From F23-B02 sp963629425 (GTDB lineage: Bacteria > Bacillota > Clostridia > Oscillospirales > Oscillospiraceae): DNA of 11,099 nt. Numbering within the stretch: the first letter of the stretch is position 1; every line of letters begins with the position of its first letter. The notes under the pieces are model-generated. The model saw only the letters and a list, made by a program, of their open reading frames with translations, made no database searches and had not been told where the DNA came from. Position numbers and translations under genes: made by a program. Of the stretch, positions 6,501 to 11,099 are shown piece by piece. The stretch spans positions 1 to 11,099 of the forward strand of contig CAVGIU010000053.1 in assembly GCA_963629425.1 (NCBI GenBank). Reading direction: 5' to 3'.

Positions 6501-6533
6501 CAGCACAGCTCATTGTGAGCTGCGCTGCTTTTT
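6501..6533. terminator. Terminator shared by convergent phosphatase and hxlR genes
   Basis: CAGCACAGCTC (6501-6511) pairs with GAGCTGCGCTG (6517-6527) with one mismatch and an ATTGT loop, followed by CTTTTT on the plus strand and TTTTC on the minus strand. The right arm lies within the last codons of the minus-strand HxlR gene, whose stop is at 6510-6512. Confidence 0.72.
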
Positions 6534-6851
6534 GTATCCCTCGCCCCAAACGAGCATGGAATCCAAAATGGGTTTGAGGCTCATGCCGAGCTCGGTCAGG
6601 GAATATTCCACGCGCGGCGGCACTTCGGCATACACCTCGCGGTGAACAAGTCCGCTTTCCTCCATTGCCCTAAGTTGAGCCGTCAGAACCTTCTGCGACA
6701 CATTGCCTATGGACTTTTTCAGCTCACCGAAGCGCTTTGTTCCCGGCATAAGATCCCGAAGGATCAGCACCTTCCACTTATCCCCGATGAGGGTCAGCGT
6801 GGTCTCCACCGGGCAGGCCGGCAGCTCGTTTGCGTTTTCTGCGTCGCTCAT
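6510..6851 (-). CDS. HxlR-family winged-helix transcriptional regulator
   Basis: The predicted product has 113 residues, the normal size for HxlR/DUF24 proteins, which bind DNA as dimers and often sense electrophiles or oxidants through a conserved N-terminal cysteine. The cysteine is present at C13 in PACPVE. The winged helix is clear: GDKWKVLILRDL (23-34), KRFGELKKSI (39-48), SQKVLTAQLRAMEESGLV (52-69) and the wing PPRVEYSLTELG (78-89). ATG 6851 is fixed by TAGGAGGG upstream; the open frame runs further up to 6902, past the promoter, and is not used. It diverges from the PNPOx gene across 173 bases with two palindromic sites, so it most likely regulates itself and that neighbour. A wider role on the macrodomain/SirTM genes is inference. 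Confidence 0.93.
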   Translation of the reverse strand: MSDAENANELPACPVETTLTLIGDKWKVLILRDLMPGTKRFGELKKSIGNVSQKVLTAQLRAMEESGLVHREVYAEVPPRVEYSLTELGMSLKPILDSMLVWGEGYKKQRSSQ

Positions 6852-6901
6852 ATCTATCCCTCCTAACAGCGTCGAATGCCGAAAAAGCCGGCAATCGCGC
6901 A

Positions 6902-6930
6902 ATAGTATCCTTTAGGTAACTACGGCACAA
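6902..6930 (-). promoter_or_regulatory. Candidate promoter of hxlR
   Basis: On the minus strand TTGTGC (-35, 6925-6930) and TACTAT (-10, 6902-6907) are 17 bases apart. Both boxes lie within the candidate operators, as expected for autoregulation. Confidence 0.5.
6903..6922. promoter_or_regulatory. Imperfect inverted repeat, candidate HxlR operator
   Basis: TAGTATCC (6903-6910) and GGTAACTA (6915-6922) match as an inverted repeat at 6 of 8 positions around TTTA. Known HxlR/YodB-type operators are short inverted repeats of similar TAGT/ACTA character. It spans the -10 and spacer of the hxlR promoter. Confidence 0.5.
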
Positions 6931-6938
6931 TATTGTGC
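6925..6938. promoter_or_regulatory. Perfect 14-bp palindrome GCACAATATTGTGC
   Basis: A perfect palindrome two bases from the HxlR-like repeat. It covers the hxlR -35 and ends four bases before the -35 of the PNPOx promoter. It could be a second site for the HxlR protein or for another dimeric regulator. Confidence 0.5.
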
Positions 6939-6942
6939 TTAC

Positions 6943-6971
6943 TTTACAAAATGGAGCTATGACGATAGTAT
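6943..6971 (+). promoter_or_regulatory. Candidate promoter of the PNPOx-macrodomain-SirTM unit
   Basis: TTTACA (6943-6948), 17 bases, then TAGTAT (6966-6971); TATAAA at 6969-6974 is an alternative -10. The match is moderate, which would fit a regulated promoter. The leader to the ATG at 7025 is about 47 bases. Confidence 0.4.
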
Positions 6972-7024
6972 AAAGCCAACGAAAGAAAAATGCAAGCTTT
7001 CGAAAAAATTTGGAGGTACTTATC

Positions 7025-7420
7025 ATGAACAAAGTCGTAGAATTTCTGAATGCAAACCCCGTACAGTATCTGGCCACCGTCGGCCGTGACGGTAAGGCAA
7101 AGTGCCGCCCCTTCATGTTCGCGTGCGAAAAAAACGGCAAGCTTTGGTTCTGCACAAATAATCAGAAGGAAGTTTATAAGGATATGCAGAATAATCCCTA
7201 TGTTGAGCTGTCCGTCTCGAGCCCCGAGTATGCCTGGCTCCGTCTGAGCGGCAAGGCCGTGTTTGAAAACAATATGGGCATTAAAGAGATATGTATCCGG
7301 AACCCCATCGTGAAGGGGCAGTACAGCGAGGCATCCAACCCCATCTTTGAGGTATTCTATCTTGAAGACGCTCACGGTATCATCGCCGATTTCTCCGGCA
7401 ACCCTCCCTACGAGTTCTGA
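7025..7420 (+). CDS. Pyridoxamine 5'-phosphate oxidase-like flavin-binding protein
   Basis: A 131-residue protein of the PNPOx-like split-barrel fold. Visible marks are QYLATVGRDGKAKCRPF (14-30), LWFCTNNQKEVYKDM (40-54), NPYVELSVSS (57-66), a W-x-R-x-SG-x-A segment (71-78) and a C-terminal strand pair ending near residue 122. Small members of this family usually bind FMN or a related cofactor as homodimers and may reduce small molecules; pyridoxal phosphate synthesis itself is unlikely for this short type. TTTGGAGG precedes ATG 7025; an upstream in-frame TTG overlaps that site and is rejected. It lies opposite an HxlR regulator, a common arrangement for redox or electrophile defence genes, and 50 bases before the macrodomain gene with no clear terminator between. 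The substrate is unknown. Confidence 0.85.
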   Translation: MNKVVEFLNANPVQYLATVGRDGKAKCRPFMFACEKNGKLWFCTNNQKEVYKDMQNNPYVELSVSSPEYAWLRLSGKAVFENNMGIKEICIRNPIVKGQYSEASNPIFEVFYLEDAHGIIADFSGNPPYEF

Positions 7421-7429
7421 GAAAAATCG

Positions 7430-7453
7430 AGCGCTTTGCTGACACAGAGCGCT
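7430..7453 (+). other. 9-bp intergenic hairpin between PNPOx and macrodomain genes
   Basis: AGCGCTTTG (7430-7438) pairs with CAGAGCGCT (7445-7453), with one G-T pair and a six-base loop. No T run follows on the plus strand, so it is not a normal terminator for the upstream gene. It ends just before the AAAAGAGG ribosome site of the macrodomain gene and could tune relative expression or mRNA stability. Confidence 0.4.
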
Positions 7454-7470
7454 GAAAAGAGGTTTTGACG

Positions 7471-8335
7471 ATGAATCAAAGTGAAAAGCGGCGTTTTCTC
7501 ATTCAGGAGCTGCTCAAAGAGAGCGCGGAATACGGGGATATGCCGGTCCCGTCGGATGCGGCGGACCAGCGGCAGCTCCTGCGCGGGCTCATGAACATTC
7601 GCGCCCCTCGTCATATCGGCGAGGAGTTCATGCAGGTGCAGGACGAGTATCTGCAAGGGGAGACCGCCGCAAAGGGGATCACCGATATCGCGGAGCTTAA
7701 ACCACTCCGACCGGGGCTGTATCTCCGGCAGGGCGATATCACCACGCTCCGATGCGACGCCATTGTCAATGCCGCAAACTCCGGCATGACCGGCTGCTAT
7801 ATCCCCAACCATCGCTGCATCGACAACGCCATCCACAGCTATGCGGGCGTGCAGCTGCGCCTTGCCTGCGAGAAACTGATGGAAAAGCAGGGCTATCCCG
7901 AGCCTGCCGGACAGGCAAAAATGACCCCGGCCTTCAATCTGCCGTGCCGCTATGTACTGCATACTGTAGGGCNNNNNNNNNNNNNNNNNNNNNNNNNNNN
8001 NNNNNNNNNNNNNNNNNNNNNNNNGCTATGTGCTGCATACTGTAGGGCCGATCGTCGACGGCGAGGTGACAAAAGAAGATGAGAGGCTTTTGACCTCCTG
8101 CTACCGCTCCTGCCTGGAGCTGGCGGCGGAAAACAGCCTGGAAAGCGTGGCGTTCTGCTGCATCTCCACGGGCGAATTTCATTTTCCGAATGAATTGGCG
8201 GCGGCGATCGCCGTGAACGCAGTCAGGGAATTTCTCGAAAAGCAAAGCAGCATAAAGAAGGTGATCTTCAATGTTTTCAAGGATAAGGACAAAGCAATCT
8301 ATGCCCGAATACTCGGAGCAGATCGAAAGGCTTAA
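7471..8335 (+). CDS. Zinc-type macrodomain protein-ADP-ribose hydrolase, interrupted by an assembly gap
   Basis: Macrodomain enzymes of this class remove ADP-ribose from proteins. The N-terminal extension (1-80) is followed by the macro fold: LRQGDIT (85-91), DAIVNAANS (96-104), then the zinc-macrodomain segment MTGCYIPNHRCIDNAIHSYAG (106-126 in three parts: MTGCY, IPNHRC, IDNAIHSYAG) with C109, H114 and C116 as likely metal ligands. YVLHTVG (161-167), CISTGEFHFP (205-214) and VFNVFKD-like IFNVFKDK (240-247) complete it. ATG 7471 follows AAAAGAGG. As assembled the frame is broken, because the 52 N plus a 24-base repeated flank add 76 bases. Removing one copy joins the halves in frame at 262 residues, the family's normal length, so this is not a true pseudogene. 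It overlaps the SirTM gene, the usual eraser/writer pairing. Confidence 0.9.
7949..8048 (+). repeat. 24-base near-identical flanks around the N gap (assembly overlap)
   Basis: Bases 7949-7972 and 8025-8048 are the same 24-mer apart from one A/G difference at its eighth base. Both encode YVLHTVG in their own frame. The pattern is what two contigs with an unmerged overlap give after scaffolding; the single difference is a silent GTA/GTG change and may be strain variation. Confidence 0.88.
7973..8024. other. Assembly gap of 52 N
   Basis: A run of N between two overlapping contig ends inside the macrodomain gene. The flanks suggest that no sequence is missing. Confidence 0.99.
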
Positions 8336-9140
8336 GTCCGCTTTGCGCGATTGCGACGCAGTTATTGTCGGGGCGGGCGCCGGGCTGTCGACAGCGGCGG
8401 GATTTACCTACAGCGGCGAGCGATTTGAAAAATACTTTTCCGATTTTGAAGCTGAATACGGTATACAGGATATGTACTCCGGCGGCTTTTATACCTTTCC
8501 CGCACAGGAGGAGTTTTGGGCCTATTGGAGCCGGTATATCTACATAAACCGCTATCAGGATGCGCCTAAGCCTGTGTATGATGACCTCTTGAAGCTGGTG
8601 CAGAATAAGGACTATTTCGTCATCACGACGAATGTCGACCACTGCTTTCAGAAAGCGGGCGTTGATAAACACCGTTTATTCTATACGCAGGGCGATTACG
8701 GACTGTTTCAGTGTTCGGAGCCCTGCTGCCCGGAGACATTTGATAACGAATCCGTGATACGCGAAATGATGGAGCGGCAGGAGAACATGAAGGTCCCGAC
8801 GGAGCTGCTGCCGCACTGCCCACACTGCGGAAAACCGATGATAATGAATCTCCGCTGCGATGACAGCTTCGTCGAGGACGAGGGCTGGCACAGGGCAGCG
8901 GAGCGGTATGAAAATTTCCTGCGTACCCGCGCGGGGCAGAAAATTCTGTTTTTGGAATTGGGGGTCGGATATAACACGCCGGTCATTATAAAATATCCGT
9001 TTTGGCAGATGACAGCGAAAAACCCCAACGCGACATATGCCTGCGTAAACCTCGGGCAGGCGGACTGCCCGCAGACGATCGAGCGGCAGTCGATATGCAT
9101 CGACGCGGATATAGGCAGGGTAATATCTTCATTGAAGTGA
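8301..9140 (+). CDS. Class M sirtuin (SirTM), protein ADP-ribosyltransferase type
   Basis: A 279-residue Sir2-fold protein. The NAD loop GAGAGLSTAAGFTYSGERF (24-42) and TTNVDHCFQKAG (109-120) are typical. In ordinary deacetylase sirtuins the next motif holds the catalytic histidine; here it reads YTQGDYG with Gln 130, the hallmark of SirTM enzymes, which transfer ADP-ribose to proteins (known target: lipoylated GcvH-L) rather than deacetylate. Asn 111 and Gln 130 are 19 residues apart. A zinc site is likely from CSEPC (138-142) and CPHC (173-176), and LELGVGYNTP (218-227) closes the NAD pocket. ATG 8301 is preferred because the N-terminus then matches the family; ATG 8271, with an AAGG site, would add 10 residues. 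Both overlap the macrodomain gene. The usual partners LplA2 and GcvH-L are not in the window, so the target is unknown here. Confidence 0.9.
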   Translation: MPEYSEQIERLKSALRDCDAVIVGAGAGLSTAAGFTYSGERFEKYFSDFEAEYGIQDMYSGGFYTFPAQEEFWAYWSRYIYINRYQDAPKPVYDDLLKLVQNKDYFVITTNVDHCFQKAGVDKHRLFYTQGDYGLFQCSEPCCPETFDNESVIREMMERQENMKVPTELLPHCPHCGKPMIMNLRCDDSFVEDEGWHRAAERYENFLRTRAGQKILFLELGVGYNTPVIIKYPFWQMTAKNPNATYACVNLGQADCPQTIERQSICIDADIGRVISSLK

Positions 9141-9168
9141 AAAGCAGCGGCATTTGCCGCTGCTTTTT
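9140..9168. terminator. Terminator after SirTM, shared with the convergent kinase gene
   Basis: GCAGCGGC (9144-9151) pairs perfectly with GCCGCTGC (9156-9163) around ATTT, with AAAA before and TTTTT (9164-9168) after. It works for SirTM on the plus strand and, through the A run, for the minus-strand kinase gene ending at 9177. Confidence 0.85.
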
Positions 9169-9176
9169 CGTGTATT

Positions 9177-10250
9177 CTAATCCTCGAGAAATTCCGAATA
9201 GCAGTCGAGCGTCAAACAGCCGGAGAGCTCGGTGAGAATATGCTGCATTTCGGAGTCATCATATTCGTTACCCGGCGCGGAGAGCCCTTGTCCTGCGGAA
9301 ATATCATACGAGAGCATTGCGCGCACGGATGTGCCCTGCCCCTCGCCGCGGCTTTCTATTATGAGCGTTCCGCGGTGCAGCTCGGCTATGCTTTTTGCAA
9401 CGGAAAGGCCGATACCGCTTCCCGTCGGCTTTGATAACTTGTCGCGCTGCTTATATTTGTCGAACACCGCGGCGAGCTCATCGGACGGTATGCCGCTGCC
9501 GTTATCATCGACGCAGACAATGAGATTTCTGTCGGTCCTCAGCAGCGAAACGGCGATCCTGCCGCCGCGGCTGCAGTTTGTTATGCTGTTTGAAAGAAGA
9601 TTCAGCATCATCCGCGTTATCAGCGAACGGTCGGCTATTATGCGCAGGTGATCCTCGGCGTGAAAGGATATGCTGATATTCTGCTTGCGCGTGAGTATAT
9701 TCACAGTGTCGATCATATTTCTGAAAAGCTCGGTCATGTCTATCGGCTCGGGGCAGAAGGGGAGGGAGCCCTCCTCAATGCCGGAGAGTGTGCCGAGGTT
9801 ATCAAGAGCGCGCTTTATTCTGTAGTAATTGCGGTTGAGCGTGCTGACATATTCGTTCAGCTTGTCGTTCGCGACCTCCTCGGCAATGACGGATATGCAG
9901 GAGGCGGAGAATTTTATGTTTGACATGCATGAGCGCAGAGTGTCAAAAACGCTGTCGCTAGGAGCGGGGAGGTGGTTGTCGCAGCTTATGACATAGATGC
10001 GGTAGCCGTTTGCGGAGGTGGCCTTCACGGTGCAGCTCCGGCTGCCGATAAATGCCGATGTGACAAAGCTGTCAGCCTGATTGTTCGCTATATGCGACGG
10101 CATGAGCATATCCAGCGGCTTCGATGTAAGATCAACACCCGCAAGGCCGACCGCGGCTGGGTTCATATAAATTATTTTTCCGCGACGCGACACAACAGCT
10201 GCCGTGTCGAACATCGAGACCGAGGCGGATATCAGAGCTGAATCCGACAT
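9177..10250 (-). CDS. PAS-HATPase sensor-kinase-like protein lacking the phosphoacceptor histidine
   Basis: A 357-residue cytosolic protein with no membrane segment. Residues about 8-92 resemble a short PAS domain (VVSRRGKIIYMNPAAVGLAG at 19-38). Two predicted helices (about 100-158) take the place of the DHp dimerisation domain, but the region where the H-box should be reads SCMSNIKFSASC and contains no histidine at all between residues 94 and 196. The ATP-binding domain is intact: N-box NLLSNSITN (217-225), G1 DDNGSGIP (248-255), F-box VFDKYKQ (262-268) and G2 GSGIGLS (277-283). A 40-residue acidic tail follows. ATG 10250 follows GGGGGTGA. No response regulator is nearby. It may be a pseudokinase, a phosphatase-type sensor, or use another acceptor residue. 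Confidence 0.85.
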   Translation of the reverse strand: MSDSALISASVSMFDTAAVVSRRGKIIYMNPAAVGLAGVDLTSKPLDMLMPSHIANNQADSFVTSAFIGSRSCTVKATSANGYRIYVISCDNHLPAPSDSVFDTLRSCMSNIKFSASCISVIAEEVANDKLNEYVSTLNRNYYRIKRALDNLGTLSGIEEGSLPFCPEPIDMTELFRNMIDTVNILTRKQNISISFHAEDHLRIIADRSLITRMMLNLLSNSITNCSRGGRIAVSLLRTDRNLIVCVDDNGSGIPSDELAAVFDKYKQRDKLSKPTGSGIGLSVAKSIAELHRGTLIIESRGEGQGTSVRAMLSYDISAGQGLSAPGNEYDDSEMQHILTELSGCLTLDCYSEFLED

Positions 10251-10281
10251 GCTAAGTCACCCCCAAACAGTTTTCACCTTT

Positions 10282-10310
10282 ATTTTATCAAAAACAAGCA
10301 AAATATACAA
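10282..10310 (-). promoter_or_regulatory. Candidate promoter of the kinase-like gene
   Basis: On the minus strand an extended -10, TGATAAAAT (hexamer 10282-10287), lies 17 bases from a weak TTGTAT (-35, 10305-10310). The leader to the ATG at 10250 is about 25 bases and contains the ribosome site. Confidence 0.5.
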
Positions 10311-10382
10311 TAGCAGCCCTCAAAAAGACGATTTTTTATCGGATATTTGGCTGTATCGAAATATTGATTTTTGAGTATAGTA

Positions 10383-10388
10383 TATGAT
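10383..10388 (+). promoter_or_regulatory. Possible -10 of the gap promoter
   Basis: TATGAT lies about 65 bases before the gap ATG in an AT-rich block with overlapping alternatives (TATAGT, TAGTAT). No convincing -35 is seen at the right spacing; TCGAAA upstream of TAGTAT is the best. The 10251-10453 interval otherwise holds only the kinase promoter and a weak CAGCC/GGCTG stem (10314-10353). Confidence 0.3.
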
Positions 10389-10453
10389 AAACTGGAGTCA
10401 AGCAGCAAGTAATGTTTTCCACGCTGAAATTAACTTAATGGAGGAACATAATA

Positions 10454-11099
10454 ATGATCAAAGTTGCAATCAATGGTTTTGGCCGCATCGGCCGTTTGGC
10501 ATTCAGAGCCGGCATCGTTGCCGACGATATCGAGATCGTTGCTATAAACGCACCCGATAAGACCCCCGCACAGCTTGCGTACACGGTTAAGTATGACTCT
10601 GTACACGGCCGCTTCCAGGGAACCGTTGAGTATGACGATAATTCCATCACCGTTAACGGCAAGCGCGTCGCCGTCGTCGGCAACCGCAACCCGGCAGAAC
10701 TGCCCTGGGGCGAGATGGGCGTTGAGTACGTCCTCGAATGCACCGGCGCATTCCTGACCACCGAGAAGGCGCAGGCTCACCTTGACGCCGGCGCACAGGT
10801 CGTTGTTCTGTCCGGCCCGTCCAAGGACGATACCCCGATGTTCGTCTGCGGTGTAAACCTCGATAAGTATACTCCCGACATAAAGGTCGTTTCCAACGCG
10901 TCCTGCACCACCAACTGCTTGGCTCCTCTTGCCAAGGTCATAAACGACAACTTCGGCATCGTCGAGGGTCTCATGACCACCGTTCACGCTGACACCGCAA
11001 CTCAGGAAGTCGTCGACGGCTTCTCCAAGAAGAACTGGCGCCTCGGCCGCGGCGTTCACGGCAACATCATCCCCACCTCCACCGGCGCAGCCAAGGCTG
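10454..11099 (+). CDS. gap: Glyceraldehyde-3-phosphate dehydrogenase, 3' end beyond the window
   Basis: The glycolytic enzyme that oxidises glyceraldehyde-3-phosphate with NAD+ and phosphate to 1,3-bisphosphoglycerate. The first 215 residues are seen of an expected 330-340. INGFGRIGR (6-14) is the NAD loop, SNASCTTNC (147-155) the active site with catalytic C151, VHA (177-179) gives H178, and NIIPTSTGAAKA (204-215) is the family signature just before the window ends. The protein resembles the type I, GapA-like branch (TATQ and VDG after the histidine). At the position where NAD-specific enzymes carry Asp after IN, the sequence reads INAPDKTP, with Ala. ATG 10454 follows GGAGG (10440-10444) at a nine-base spacing. 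It is the first gene of its unit in view; pgk or tpi often follow, but that cannot be seen. Confidence 0.96.
   Translation, partial: MIKVAINGFGRIGRLAFRAGIVADDIEIVAINAPDKTPAQLAYTVKYDSVHGRFQGTVEYDDNSITVNGKRVAVVGNRNPAELPWGEMGVEYVLECTGAFLTTEKAQAHLDAGAQVVVLSGPSKDDTPMFVCGVNLDKYTPDIKVVSNASCTTNCLAPLAKVINDNFGIVEGLMTTVHADTATQEVVDGFSKKNWRLGRGVHGNIIPTSTGAAKA

Noticed and set aside
7471..8335. Macrodomain gene as a true frameshifted pseudogene
   Set aside because: The shift comes entirely from the N run and a repeated contig end; one copy removed gives a normal-length frame.
10314..10353. Stem CAGCC/GGCTG with inner CGAT/ATCG upstream of gap, considered as a riboswitch or attenuator
   Set aside because: The stem is short with a large loop, lies upstream of the likely transcription start, and matches no riboswitch pattern I know.
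10430..11059. 209-codon open frame on the minus strand opposite gap
   Set aside because: It covers the unmistakable GAPDH coding region, including its active site; the plus-strand reading explains the sequence.
1..11099. CRISPR arrays, tRNA or rRNA genes, insertion sequences
   Set aside because: No regularly spaced repeats, no cloverleaf or rRNA-like segment and no transposase frame were seen on either strand.

Overview
The window reads as a chromosomal segment of an anaerobic, Gram-positive Clostridia-type bacterium. Gut Oscillospiraceae/Ruminococcaceae relatives fit best, but this is an inference from gene content and style and no taxon is proven. Supporting signs are strong GGAGG ribosome-binding sites, extended -10 promoters (TGnTATAAT), a monofunctional formate-tetrahydrofolate ligase, a DUF4213/DUF364 protein, a class M sirtuin and a SurA_N-type membrane protein. 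Most genes are GC-rich. The 3280-4090 stretch is visibly more AT-rich. A run of 52 N marks a scaffold gap, so this is a draft or metagenome assembly.

Layout. 1-107: a gene end plus a 16-codon fragment that may be a phage scaffold remnant, then a terminator. 180-2613 (+): fhs and a DUF2461 gene, coupled by a TGATG overlap and closed by a perfect 16-bp hairpin. 2621-4086 (-): a two-gene unit of a small secreted four-cysteine protein and a membrane-anchored SurA_N-like protein, preceded by two tandem candidate promoters whose -10 boxes lie inside ATTGTA/ACAAT palindromes. 4100-4813 (-): a DUF4213/DUF364 Rossmann-like protein, diverging through overlapping promoters from 4898-6480 (+), a TatD nuclease and a tyrosine phosphatase again joined by TGATG.

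6510-9168: an HxlR-family regulator (-) diverges from a PNPOx-like flavoprotein, followed on the same strand by a zinc-type macrodomain ADP-ribosyl hydrolase and a class M sirtuin (SirTM). No strong terminator separates these three, so they may form one operon under HxlR control. The macrodomain gene is cut by the N gap, but the 24 bases on either side are copies of each other. Collapsing them restores one intact 262-residue frame. 9177-10250 (-): a PAS/HATPase sensor-kinase-like protein that lacks the phosphoacceptor histidine. 10454-end (+): glyceraldehyde-3-phosphate dehydrogenase, cut by the window edge.

How the genes work together: fhs and gap are central one-carbon and glycolytic metabolism. 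The macrodomain and SirTM form a writer/eraser pair for protein ADP-ribosylation, possibly switched by a cysteine-containing redox-type regulator. The secreted protein/SurA_N pair is the least explained unit and has the most elaborate promoter region.
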